This document shows positions 46,271 to 57,224 of a DNA stretch of 64,000 nt, piece by piece. The notes under the pieces were generated by a model that did no database searches, was not told the DNA's origin, and saw nothing but the letters and a program-made list of their open reading frames with translations. The stretch's first letter is position 1. Each line of letters begins with the position of its first letter. The stretch covers positions 2,542,001-2,606,000 of the forward strand of contig CM071589.1 of NCBI GenBank assembly GCA_036429605.1, read 5' to 3'. The position numbers and the translations under genes are program-made. The DNA comes from Cladobotryum mycophilum. Its lineage: Eukaryota; Ascomycota; Sordariomycetes; Hypocreales; Hypocreaceae.

Positions 46271-47169
46271 ATGGCAGACCCTAAAAGCCCTACTGATCCT
46301 CCCGCAGAGTACAATGCTGCTGATGAGCATGGCGAGAATGCGGCTCCTCGCCTAACTGGACCTATCCGCAGACCACTTCAACCCCTCGATCTTCCTATTA
46401 TCAAGCATCTAAACTCCAAGAGAGTGGTTCTTGCATCTGCATCGCCGCGGAGAAAAGCGCTATTGCAACAGGTATGATTACCGGATGGTTGTTGTTGATG
46501 AAAATGAAAAAGACCTCAAGTAACCAGTACTAGATGGGCTTGACCAGTCTTGAAATTACGCCTTCTACAAAACCAGAGGATCTGGATAAAAAGGCATATG
46601 GCCCCTGGGAATATGTTGCGACTACCGCGCGTAACAAATGCCTTGATGTCTACACCGCTAGCTTAGAGACTCATCTTGCCTCTATCCCTGATCCAGACCT
46701 AGTCATTGCGGCTGATACCATCATCGTCACCCGTGATGGACGCATCTTGGAGAAGCCTCGGAGCGAGCAGGAGCACATTCGCATGCTCAAGCATCTGAGA
46801 GACACTCGTATGCACCGCGTCTTGACATCTGTCACCGTACTCGCCCCGAGGGAAGACGCAAGACACCCGGGATATGATATCAAGACACATACCGAGGAGA
46901 CAAAGGTTTATTTTTGGAGCGAGGACAATGGACTGCCGGATGATGTGATTGAGTCATACGTCAAGACTCGGGAGGGGGTCGACAAGGCTGGTGGGTACGC
47001 TATTCAAGGCATTGCCGGCATGCTGCTCGTGGAAAAGATCGAGGGCAGCGTGGACAATGTGATTGGACTGCCGGTCAAGAGAACCCTGATGATGGCGGAG
47101 AAGGTCATTTTCCAGCAGGACGGGGGCGATTACGACAACGAAGAAGAGGAGTCTGAGCCTGAAGATTGA
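46271..47169 (+). CDS. Maf-family nucleotide pyrophosphatase
   Basis: Maf/HAM1-related enzyme that hydrolyses non-canonical or modified nucleoside triphosphates, keeping them out of nucleic acids. Exon 1 is 46271-46471, the intron is 46472-46533 (GTATGA...TAG), and exon 2 is 46534-47169. Total about 278 residues. The P-loop-like Maf motif is VVLASASPRRKALL. The catalytic segment VIAADTIIVTRDGRILEKP follows, then EEKVYFW-like TEETKVYFW and the conserved VDKAGGYAIQGIAGMLLVEKIEGSVDNVIGLPV. A fungal N-terminal extension of about 45 residues (PTDPPAEYNAADEHGE) and an acidic C-terminal tail (NEEEESEPED) flank the core. The frame is clean. Confidence 0.92.
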
Positions 47170-48323
47170 GGTTGGCGCGGTTGTTCAGTGGAGCATTCGG
47201 TGTAAGTGGGAATATGTCATAGCGATCACATGGTAGAAATTTGTGCTGGAAACATTGCTTGCTCGATGAGAGTGAGAAAGAAAGAAAAGAAAAGAAAATT
47301 AGGCTACGTCACTTGTAGATGATGGGTTGAAATTATCCCGAGGAGAATCCAATGGGAAGCTGAAAAGCAAATGGGAAATCAGATGTGGATGATAAAAATA
47401 GCAGACATCCGAGGCAGCGCCCATCGTCATTAAACCAATTTTGTGTATCAATCTGCATCAAGTAAGAATAAACCCCCTCCCCCTTCCCAAAAACGAAACA
47501 AAAAAAAGACAAGGGTTTATTCAAAGAGGAGTTGCTTGAAAGGGTCGACCATCGATAAGCATGTGATCCTGTCTAATGTCGTGGCCATGCATGACATCGG
47601 GCGAATTAGGACAAAGTTGAAACGGCATCTCACAACAAATCATTTTACTTCCTTTGGGCCTTGCGAGGCTCCAGCTGGGCTTTGGAGCCATCTTGAGGGA
47701 GGGGGTCCTTAGGGGAGGGGGATGGGTTGTCAGCAAACACACACACCAAAAAAAAAGGTCATTGGCATGGTGGGATTTGTTTCAGGCACAGCTGGCACAG
47801 CTCGCACCGCTTTCGTCTAGCCATCTCGAACAATGACATGACAGCCCGCCCGCTGGAGGGACGTAGGGAGGGATCAAGTCCAAGACCAATGCCATCGGGA
47901 ATGCAGGGACCGGGATGTGGCTCCGAGAATCTGGGGCAAAAGCAATGATCCTAGTTTTGAACGCAGCCGTTTTGGCTCCATGGGCTTTGGTTTGTTCCCT
48001 TTTGGCTGAGTTGGGTTTGTGGCTTGGGTCTCTCTCTTTTTTTTAACCCTCTCAAACTTAAAAAAAAAAAGGGCGAACATGTGATTAAACAAAAAGCTGG
48101 AGACCAGGACCAACTTTATGACTGACAGTGTGGAAGCCACTATTCGGCACTTGCTATATAACTTTTTGTTTGATAACATAACGTCAATGCATGACCCAGA
48201 CACTTTCCTCGTTGGCAGACTCGGCTTGCGCTATCACCATCCGTTCTTTCCAGACATCTCTATTACGCCGCGGGACAACATCATCGGCATCATCGTCATC
48301 ACAGTAATAGGAACAGCAGCAAA
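47170..48323. other. Long upstream region of the bHLH gene
   Basis: About 1.15 kb. Homopolymer and purine-rich tracts occur near 47275-47300 and 48035-48072. It may be largely the promoter and 5' leader of the small bHLH gene. No separate gene is supported. Confidence 0.4.
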
Positions 48324-48799
48324 ATGTCATCGCCGAATAATAATTCAAGCTCTTCTGCAGACGGCGCGGCTGCTGGTACATCGTCAGGTGCTGCCGCCGC
48401 ACAGTCGTCGTCGGCAGGCAACGCGACAACCACCACATCGCCCCCAGGAGGCGACGAGAAGCCTCGTCTCACGGAAGAAGAGAAGAAGCAGAATCACATT
48501 GCATCAGGTAAGTAGTACTTTCCCGCTCTCTCCCCCCATTCCATGCATGCATGCATGCTACGTAAAGGGCGTCCGTCGCTAATACGTCGCGGGCAGAGCA
48601 AAAGAGACGGCAAGCCATAAGGGAGGGCTTCGACCGCCTCACCGAGTTGGTCCCCGGTTTGGAAGGCCAAGGTCGCTCCGAAGGTCTGGTTCTTAAGAGG
48701 ACAGTCGAGTTCATGAGAGAGCAGCTTAAAGAGAGGCAAGCTCTCGTTGAGCGAATCGAGCAGGCTGGAGGGGACGTTGACCCTCAGTATAAGAAGTAA
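48324..48799 (+). CDS. Small bHLH transcription factor (Ino4-like)
   Basis: About 128 residues in two exons (48324-48507 and 48597-48799), with a GTAAGT...CAG intron. A disordered Ser/Ala/Thr-rich N-terminus precedes a basic helix-loop-helix domain. The domain starts HIASEQKRRQAIREGFDRL at the basic region and helix 1, then the loop VPGLEGQGRSEG, then helix 2 LVLKRTVEFMREQL running into a short zipper-like helix. Size and domain match the Ino4 class. In yeast Ino4 pairs with Ino2 on E-boxes of phospholipid genes; in filamentous fungi the partner is often unclear. A long upstream leader fits a regulated transcription factor. Intact. Confidence 0.88.
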
Positions 48800-49283
48800 G
48801 AGTGGCGGCGGCCTCTTACCCCTCTGTGGAGAGACCGAGGAGACAGACAGAGAGAGAGAGCATTGAGAGGGCTAACAAAAGCTCACAAGGCCTGGATTTC
48901 TACCAAATCAACCTCGTGGGCAAAGATGACCAAAGTCAAAATTCCATCTGAGGCCTTCGGCCCATTTTGGGAATCTCTTTTTTAAGGCGTTTTTTGTACA
49001 GGCGAGGCACCTCTTGTTCGATATCACGACGAGCACGTACCACGCCGTTGAGCGCATCTGCACCCCTGTACAACCACAGTCGTCATGCGATCACGGCCGT
49101 TACAGCGATTTTGTTCCTTTTTTTACCACCTATTACTACTCCAAATCACCTCTATAGATAGCCAATGATGGCAATAATGCGATGGATGCAACGGTGGAAA
49201 GCGTAAGCACTAGCAGCACGGTTGATTTTTACAAAGAGGCGTAATTCGGGCTCTGGGCAGGCATACTTAGAAGGGAGGGGCGA
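48800..49283. other. Convergent intergenic region
   Basis: About 480 bases between the converging ends of the bHLH and ThrRS genes. A GA-rich tract lies at about 48848-48862. It probably contains the two 3' UTRs. Confidence 0.45.
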
Positions 49284-50756
49284 CTATTCAAATTTATCTA
49301 CCATGAGCAACATTCTATCACGCATTTCTGCAGCGCTCATCCTCTCCTTGCCTAGGCTGACCTGCTTGTTCGTGACGTCTTGCTCGCCCACTACCAGGAC
49401 CTGGCTGTAGCCGTTTGTGTGTGCCTCTCGGATCTTGGAGCCGAGGGACCTTGCTGTCGTGTCAACGTCGACCGCCAAGCCTGTTTGGCCTGTGAGACTA
49501 TCCTCGGCTGGTGAAACACCTTGTCCTGGTATCTTGTTTCCAACAAGGATATCGCGCACCTCCTCGGCCCATCCCACGACTGATGCCGAAGTGTTTACGG
49601 TTAGTATGATGGCCTGTTTGGGACTTAGCCAGAAGGGCCATTTGCCGTCATAGTTTTCAATCAGGAGGGCCATGAGCCGTTCAACCGAGCCTAGTACTGC
49701 ACGGTGGATCATGACCGGCCGAACAGGCCCGTAATGCGCGAGCAGTTCGGGGTCCTCGGTACTCTCACCCCGAGCTTCGTACTCCGGTGCCGGGGCTTGA
49801 TATTCGAGCTCGAACCGTTTGGGCAGCTGGAAGTCGAGCTGGATCGTCGCCGTCTGATGCTCTTTGCCTTCCGAGTCCTTCAAGACAATGTCAATCTTGG
49901 GCCCGTAAAAGGCCCCGTCGCCTTCGTTGATGGTCCAGTCCATTCCTGAAGCGTCCAGCGCTCGTTTTAAGCTGTCTTCGGCTCTTGCCCACTCTTCCTC
50001 GGTGCCGATGTAGTGGTCCTTTGGTCGCGTAGAGAGGGCCAAGCGATAGCTCACGCCGAGTCGCAGCACGCCATAGACGACCTTGACGAAATCCAGCGTC
50101 TTCTTGATCTCCTCTTCCACTTGGCTGGGTCGACAGAAAATATGGCCGTCGTCTTGGTGAAACCGCCGTACGCGGGTGAGTCCCGATAGAGCGCCTGATA
50201 TCTCATTCCTGTGTAGAGGACTGAAATCAGCGTACCGAACGGGGAGGTCTCGGTAGCTATGCAGCTTGGATGCAAAGATGAGGCAGTGGCCTGGACAGTT
50301 CATCGGTTTTAAGCCGTACTCGCTATCCTCTTCCAAATCTTTACCGTGATTATGCCCGCAGGACCCTCCCGCCGCTTCAGACGACGCTCTCTGATTCCCC
50401 GTCACAGAATACATGTCCTCGGCGTAATTCTCCAAGTGCCCTGATTTTGCCCAAAGCGACTTCTTGTATATCGTCGGCGTGATGACTTCTTGAAATCCAT
50501 ATCTGACGTATTGCTTCCGCAGAAAGTCCACCAGTCTGTTGAATATCCGCGTGCCATTCGGCAAGAAAATCGGCGAGCCAGGGCTATAGATGGACGTGAT
50601 GAAGAGCTCTTGCTGGTGGCCAAGCTTTCGATGATCAGGCGGCTCGCGCTTCTCAGGCTTCTGGGAGTATCGTCGCTTGGAAAGGCATGCCGGACAAGTC
50701 CACGGTTTCTTGGCCAAGGCAGAGGCAGCCAGTCTGGCGGTTCTCGAGCGAATCAT
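49284..50756 (-). CDS. Mitochondrial threonyl-tRNA synthetase
   Basis: Class II synthetase charging mitochondrial tRNA-Thr, about 490 residues, one exon. ATG at 50756 is chosen because MIRSRTARLAASALAKK is a good mitochondrial presequence; the frame is open a further 42 bases upstream but without an ATG. Like yeast Mst1 it lacks the N-terminal TGS and editing domains of the cytosolic enzyme. The class II core is visible: LGHQQELFITS, motif 1 region FLRKQYVRYGFQEVITP, MNCPGHCLIFASKLHSYRDLPVRY, motif 2 TRVRRFHQDDGHIFC, NEGDGAFYGPKIDI, motif 3 HRAVLGSVERLMALLIE. Then the anticodon-binding domain follows (VDVDTTARSLGSKIREAH, YSQVLVVGEQD). The frame is clean. Confidence 0.93.
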   Translation of the reverse strand: MIRSRTARLAASALAKKPWTCPACLSKRRYSQKPEKREPPDHRKLGHQQELFITSIYSPGSPIFLPNGTRIFNRLVDFLRKQYVRYGFQEVITPTIYKKSLWAKSGHLENYAEDMYSVTGNQRASSEAAGGSCGHNHGKDLEEDSEYGLKPMNCPGHCLIFASKLHSYRDLPVRYADFSPLHRNEISGALSGLTRVRRFHQDDGHIFCRPSQVEEEIKKTLDFVKVVYGVLRLGVSYRLALSTRPKDHYIGTEEEWARAEDSLKRALDASGMDWTINEGDGAFYGPKIDIVLKDSEGKEHQTATIQLDFQLPKRFELEYQAPAPEYEARGESTEDPELLAHYGPVRPVMIHRAVLGSVERLMALLIENYDGKWPFWLSPKQAIILTVNTSASVVGWAEEVRDILVGNKIPGQGVSPAEDSLTGQTGLAVDVDTTARSLGSKIREAHTNGYSQVLVVGEQDVTNKQVSLGKERMSAAEMRDRMLLMVDKFE

Positions 50757-51571
50757 GGCAGTCCTGCACGCCAATGGCACAACTGGCCGCTTTGACAAGT
50801 GAATGTGGGACCCTTGAGACTTTTTCGAAGATGAAGATTGCTGGGTTCGGTTTGGTGTTGACAGGCTGGGAGTGCGCTGAAACTCATTACTCTATAGGGC
50901 ATAGCACCCCCTGCTAGCGGTTGCAGGATCCCCAGGCTCTGGACATGAAACTTGACATGTCGAGTTGACACCCCATCACAATGATTAAAACTTATCAACG
51001 TTGTTGTTGTTGTATCAATAGTAACTCTATCTAGTTTCCAAGTTATGAACAACTCCATAAAGCACCTTGGTTGAGAAGCTTTTATACAGAAGTTGTTGAA
51101 CAAGCCACTGTAAAGACTGTTGCAGTGCTTCCTTCAACAGTGTATTGCCTCAAGTACCTAACCAGGACTCCCTTGATACCTCAACATCCAAATCATGCAT
51201 TCTCCAACGAATTCTATTGGTAAAAAAATTTATTATAATACAAGAGTTAGAAACTTATCCGAATAATTATAATTAATATCTACATAGCAAACAATAATCA
51301 TTGTTTTTAATATAGAAAACTGTCTGTAGCCGACCGTCGTACGTACAACTTTTGGTCAAGCTCGTATTACCCCTCCATTCTTAGGCCAAGCTCAGAAAAC
51401 AAACCCCCACCAACCTTTGTTTTGCAACCTCAAAACCTCTAGATTCACGCAACACGCGCCCCTTGTTCGGTACAACAGAATACAAAAGTCTCAGTGTAAC
51501 CCGGCAATACACACTGCAGAACCTCGTCGAATACGAACCTTGTGGCCGCTCTGACGGCTCCTGCGGCAATC
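50757..51571. promoter_or_regulatory. Divergent intergenic region, ThrRS and importin promoters
   Basis: About 815 bases between the divergent ThrRS and importin start codons. The middle (51210-51320) is AT-rich. No other gene is seen. Confidence 0.45.
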
Positions 51572-54500
51572 ATGAGTTTTGCCATCGAGGTTCCTGGCGA
51601 TGCGAACCCCCTGAGCATACAGGATCTTTGCCGGACGCTCCAGTCAGCGACATCCTCTGACTATGTTCAGCGTCAGGCTGCTGGCCAGCAACTCACTTCC
51701 TGGGAACAGCAGCCGGGATACTATTCTTCATTGCAGGTACATAGACGCCATGTCTGGTCAAATCCTTCGGGACAATGCTAACTTGGATTTGCAGTCCGTC
51801 TTTCTCGACCGAACGCTCCCACTCGAGATCCGATTTCTTGCCGCCATCCAGCTCAAGAATGGTATTGATAGATACTGGAGACTCTATGCAACCGTGAAAA
51901 ATGGAATCAAACCAGAAGAGAAAAACTTGATACGATCGCGTTTGTTCCAGGGTACTATCGAGGAGGAGGAACGGAATCTGGCGTTGCACAACGCGCTGGT
52001 CATTGCCAAGGTTGTTAGGATTGACTACCCAAACGACTGGCCAGATGCTTTGTCAAGCATGATCGACCTTCTTCGCTCATCTAGAAACGGCAATCAGCAA
52101 CACCTGTACGGGACACTGCAGATTCTCTTGCGAGTCGTCAAGGAACTGGGCACTGCACGGCTCAAGAAATCTCAGACGGCACTGCAGTCTGTTGCGCCTG
52201 AAATTGTCTATGTTCTCGCTGAAATTTACTCGGAAAAGTCGGCCATCTGGATATCATACCTTGGGAGCGGGCAGGGGAACAACGATGAGGCCAATCTGGC
52301 CATGATCAACAGCCTGTTTACTTTAAAGATTCTACGCCGCCTCATAATATTCGGCTTCGAGCGCCCCCACGGAGACAAGTCGGTTGAGCAGTTTTGGACA
52401 ATGTCCCAGAATCAGTTTGGCCAACTACTTGGCTTTGTAAACCACGATTCGTCAGTCCCGCAGTCATACCAGGAAATCATCGGCAAGCACCTCCTCCAGT
52501 TCACAAAACTCCACATCGACATGGGCGAACAACATGCCGCAAGTTTCGTCTTTCTCCCAAATTCCATATCTCTGGTCCACGCGTACTGGGACCTCATCTC
52601 CAAATTTGCCGAAGTGTTTGATAAATCCGGCGGTATTCGACAGGGCTCGGGCGAACAGGGAGGCAACAAAGCCAAAGCTGAGGGTCCCCTACTGGAGAGG
52701 CTTGCATTGAAAGGTTTACTACTGCTTCGTGCTTGCGTGAGGATCGCCTTTCAGCCAGTGCAAACCTTCAAGTATCGGACACCAGAGACAAAAGCAGAAC
52801 AGGAGCAGGCAAAGAGCACAATCAAGACGGAGCTTCTGAAAGATGAATTGGTAATACAGATTGTCAATGCCATCATCTCCCATCTTTTTGTCTTTCGTAG
52901 GTCCGATCTCGAGGCCTGGGAGGAGGATCCTGAAGATTGGGAGCAACAAGAACAAACCGAGGGCAATGCGTATGAATGGGAAGTACGGCCATGCGCCGAA
53001 AAACTATTCCTTGACCTACTTACAAACTACAAGGAGCTACTTATCCCTCCTTTGCTCGAATATTTCAAGCTAGCACAGTCTCCTCAGGCTGACATCGCTA
53101 CAAAAGAGGCCGTTTACACTGCCATGGGTTTAGCCGCCGCGCATCTACACTTGAGGTTTGATTTTGATGGGGTTTTAGCGTCAACCATTGCCCATGATGC
53201 CCAGCAGCGAGGCGGGCTATACAAGGTTCTACGACGAAGAATATCTATTCTCATTAGTCAATGGGCTCCCGTCAGATTGGAAGATGCTAGTCGGCCCCTG
53301 GTCTATCAAATCTTTCGACACTTTCTCGATCCTAGTGATGAAACAAATGATGTGGTAGTTAGGATCAGTGCAGCTCGACAGCTGCAATGGATCGCTGACG
53401 AGCTTGGTTTCAGTGTCGATGCATTCTTGCCCTACACATCTGACGTGCTTACCGCGCTTATTGAGCTTATACAAAATGTCGAGAGCGACGAGACTAAACT
53501 GGCGATTCTGGAATCGATTAGAATTCTGGTGACTCGAATGGAGGAGCAGGTGTCTCAATACGGAGACCAATTGATGAGCGCTCTCCCCTCCGTTTGGGAA
53601 AATTCAGGGGCGGAAGAATACATGATTAAACAAGCTGTCATCGCCATCTTTGCAGCTCTTGTGATGAGCATGGGCAACAACTCGCAACGCTATCAGAACT
53701 TTATGATTCCCCTGTTATCCGAAGCAACAAGACCTGGATCCGACTTGCACGTACACCTCATAGATGAATCCTTGGAACTCTGGAACTCCATCTTGATGCA
53801 AAGCCACCCTCCTTTGGCCCCAGAGGTCATCCAGTTGGCCGAAATGGCTCTTCCGTTATTGGAATATCAGCAAGACACGGCTTCTCAAGCTCTGTCTGCC
53901 ATCGAATCATATATCCTGATTGCTCCGGCGGCAATCCTAGAGGATAGACTTCGCCGACCTACGTTGGCGGCCTTGGCAGGCACGCTCGAATCCAAGAGCC
54001 GGGAACAAGTTCGGCTTGGAACCGTTTGCATTGAGTATCTGATTAGATCTGCAACCGAGCTCGGTGGAGCAAACGGGCTTTCTGTCGTGGTACAGGATAT
54101 GATTGAGACGGGCTTTATGCACAAGATTATGGAGAGCCTCCGTGATGCATGGGAAGCCCACCAAACAACCGGTCCTAACAGGAAGATTAGTAAGCTCAAC
54201 ACAGTTACCGAAGGCGACTATCTCGCCATTCTAGCCCGTATAGCTCTGGCCGAGCCAGTTCTCTTCACCCAGATGCTGAGCACTTTTGGAAGCTTGGACC
54301 AAGTCTGGAACTGGCTTTGGTCCGAATGGTTCACGCACCAGCGTGATATGGATTATCTGGAGCGACAGAAACTCTATCTCCTCGGCCTAACACGGCTGCT
54401 TGAGCTTCCTTCACCGATGCAGGAGCTTGTGTTGAGTAAGCTTCAGGATTACTTGGACTTGTGGTCGAGCGTTATTCTGGATTTGCAAGACGGCGTGGCA

Positions 54501-54755
54501 GACGGAACAGATACCCTGATTTGGGGAGAGCTGGAGCCGACTGAATATGATACCCCGAAGATGATCATAGAGAGAGAGGTGATGAACAAGGATCCAGTGC
54601 ACTCGGTCAATGCCCTGCAGTTTGTCAAGGCAAGGCTGCAGGACGTTGTCGCCCGTGTTGGCGGCGAGGCGGCGTTTCAGGAAAACTGGGCTGTCAATGT
54701 TGACCAGGATGTTATGCGACGATTTCAGGAGATGTTGAGAATTGCCCAGCAGTGA
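51572..54755 (+). CDS. KAP120: Importin-beta family karyopherin (Kap120/importin-11 type)
   Basis: Nuclear transport receptor of about 1,041 residues built from HEAT repeats. In yeast Kap120 imports ribosome-assembly and other cargo. Exon 1 is 51572-51736, the intron is 51737-51794, and exon 2 is 51795-54755. The importin N-terminal Ran-binding domain spans the intron (DYVQRQAAGQQLTSWEQQPGYY, then RTLPLEIRFLAAIQLKNGIDRYWR). HEAT helices continue (LHNALVIAKVVRIDYPNDWPDAL, LRRLIIFGFERPHG). A long acidic insertion (EEDPEDWEQQEQTEGNAYEW) precedes ACAEKLFLDLL-like RPCAEKLFLDLLTNYKELL, as in Kap120/Lph2 proteins. The start at 51572 lies before the IQDLCRTL helix. The small intron keeps frame. No break is seen. 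Confidence 0.9.
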
Positions 54756-55045
54756 TGGAAGAACTTTTATTAGACGGGGGTTTTGATAAAAACATGTTCA
54801 CATAATGATTGGACGCAGATAGATGAGTCGATGAGAATGGTACGATTTATGTTTGAGAATGCTTTTTTGGATAGAAACCTTTTTTTTTGCATCACTTTAG
54901 TCCCTTTTTTTTTGGTCAACTATCCATGGTGTAAATACCGATATTCTAAACTTGGCTGTCCTTCATATCCAATCCAGCGTTATATCGTCCCAAAATAGAC
55001 CAAGTACAAAAATGTGTTTTTCTTCCCTCTTCTTTTGTCTTTTTC

Positions 55046-56273
55046 TTACAGCTTGCTTCCGCCCTCGAGAGGAATCTTGACGACAACCTTGCCCCAAGTA
55101 CCCCTACTGCCAAGCGCCACCAAGGCGTCCTTGATCCTCTCCAGGCCCACAAACTGCTCATCCGTGTACTCGGTGCCCTTGATCTTGCCCTCCTTAACCA
55201 GCTGCATGATGCCGTCCCACACCTTGGGGATCGTCTCCCGCTCGTGGATGGAGTAGGCGCCCCAGTGGATGCCGACGATGGAGATGTTCTTGAGCAGGAC
55301 CTTGTTCATGGCGACCTTTTCGATGGCGCCGGCGGCGAAACCGACGACGAGGATGCGGCCGTTCCAGGCGGTGCACTTTGTGGACTTGTCGACGAGGCCG
55401 ACGGGGTCGTAGACGATGTCGACGCCGCGCTTCTTGGGGGTGAGGGCGCGGACCTGCTCGGGCCAGTCGGCGTCGTTGTAGGAGATGACGTGGTCTGCGC
55501 CAAAGGCCTTTGCGATTTCGAGTTTGCGGGGGTGGAAGCCGTGGCGATGACGGTGGCGCCGAAGGCCTTGGCGACTGTGGATGGCAAGCGTTAGTATAGA
55601 TGTACGCAGTTGACTCCCAATACTCGGCCATGGAGAACAGCCGTGTAAATGTAAAATCAAGGAAGAAGAAGAAGAAAAACGTACCCTGAACAGCAGCAAG
55701 TCCAACACCACCAGCCGCGGCATGAACCAGCACCCAATCACCCGCCTTGACATTGGCCCTCACCACCAGCGCGCCATAGCTCGTCGGCGCCGTGACGAAC
55801 AGACCCGCCGCGTCCTGGAACGACCAGCCCTCGGGGACGGGCAGGAGGCCAATCTCGGGCACGCAGAGCTTCGTGGCGAAGGCGCCCTGGGCAGCGCCAA
55901 AGACGCGCGAGCCGACGGGGAAGCGCGGGTTGGTCAGGTTGCGCGGCGTGGTGATGACGGTGCCTGCGAACTCGGCGCCTGCGACCCAGGGGAAAGCTAC
56001 ATGAATTCGACAACTGGTTAGTTACGGCATTGAGAGAGAGAGAGAGAGAGAGAGAGAAATAGTTGGGGCAATACAAGAGAAAGGGGAGGATGGGAAAGAA
56101 AAACATACGCGGCTGGTTCTGATAACGGCCTTGGACCTGGAGAATATCAAAGAAGTTGGCTGCCGCGGCAGAGACCTGGATGACATAGTCGTCGTCCTTG
56201 GGGGTGGGATCAGGTAGCTCTGTGACTGTGAGCTCCTTGGGAGACTATAAAGAAGAAAAAGGTCAGTGAATTG

Positions 56274-56309
<36 letters not shown>

Positions 56310-56408
56310 GAACAAAGTGAAATAACGGGAAAAAAGAATAAATGCCGAGGATAAGGATGAGGATGATAAACCCACCTTGACGTATTCCTTAATCTGAATG
56401 CCACGCAT
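55046..56408 (-). CDS. Zinc-free MDR quinone oxidoreductase-like protein, one frame break
   Basis: Medium-chain dehydrogenase/reductase of the NADPH:quinone oxidoreductase branch. Short exon 1 (56376-56408, MRGIQIKEYVK) is followed by exon 2 (56109-56244: SPKELTVTELPDPTPKDDDY, FFDILQVQGRYQ). The next exon has FPWVAGAEFAGTV and VHAAAGGVGLAAVQ, the NADPH-binding AxxGGVG motif. The last exon has VAKAFGATVIATAST, then in a different frame KLEIAKAFGADHVISYND, KRGVDIVYDPVG, ILVVGFAAG and a C-terminal GTWGKVVVKIPLE. The break is at 55528-55532, where five G (C on the coding strand) stand where six give ...STPRKLEIAK. Because the protein is otherwise perfect on both sides, an assembly error is the simplest explanation. 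Two introns carry complementary GA and CT tracts. Confidence 0.85.
56032..56058. repeat. (GA)n microsatellite in oxidoreductase intron 2
   Basis: About 13 GA units on the plus strand, inside the intron between exon 2 (56109-56244) and exon 3 of the leftward oxidoreductase gene. Confidence 0.85.
56279..56305. repeat. (CT)n microsatellite in oxidoreductase intron 1
   Basis: About 13 CT units on the plus strand, inside intron 1 (56245-56375). It is the reverse complement of the GA array in intron 2. Confidence 0.85.
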
Positions 56409-57224
56409 ATTGACTTTGACTGTATGAGGATATCTCAAGTAAAAAATGGAAACAAACAAACAAACAAAATACAAGATAAAGATAGAATGGATTATACAAA
56501 GATCATAAAATAAAATAAAAAAGATCAAAGTATGCAAACGGCCTCTCGTTTTGTCTTTTTGTATAAGAGAGAAATGGAGACTGAAATGATGAGGTGAGAC
56601 GGGGGGAGGCGGGACTTGAAAGATGGACAATGTAACAAAAACTCGGACCAAATTCCGGGGTAGCGGTGGGGAAGGAGCCGAGGCATCTCTATGGCCGAGC
56701 CGGACCAGCTTCAATAAATGCTACATACCTAAACCGGCAGATTCATCAAGTTCTATTCCCCACCCTACAGCCCCGGGTAAGGTGTATTGGAACATGTATC
56801 GTCAAATCGTTTATATACTTGCATTCAAATGGCCTCCACTACTGCACATACCATAGTCTACATGATCAATGGGAAATATGTAGCCTCGTATTGGCTATAC
56901 AAGAGCTGTCATATCACATATCATCTACAGACCAGCCACGCGGCAGGCAGGGATCGGAAAACACCTCCAAAAGCACTCCATAAACATAATCATAACCACT
57001 GATATTCATCATTGATATCCTTACGGCATATTATTCCTAGTAAGGCGTTCCCTATTCTCCCCGAAAATAAAAAAAATTGTCCTCGACAGCTCGGGTGCCC
57101 GCTCACGGAACCATCATACGCTGAAAACAAGGTTTTTCCCTATGACTTGCATCATCACTTTGTTAATCACGACCGTGTATCTATCCCCTCCATCCATATC
57201 CATGTCCATACCCCCATGTCTTAA
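56409..57224. other. Intergenic region between oxidoreductase and Dsk2
   Basis: About 816 bases, both neighbours leftward. It holds the oxidoreductase promoter and the 3' flank of the Dsk2 gene. A/T-rich runs occur near 56455-56530 and 57066. No gene is seen. Confidence 0.45.

Noticed and set aside
55194..55862. Arg/His/Pro-rich 222-residue frame over the oxidoreductase gene
   Set aside because: Low-complexity shadow of the GC-rich coding strand, crossing exon and intron without family match.
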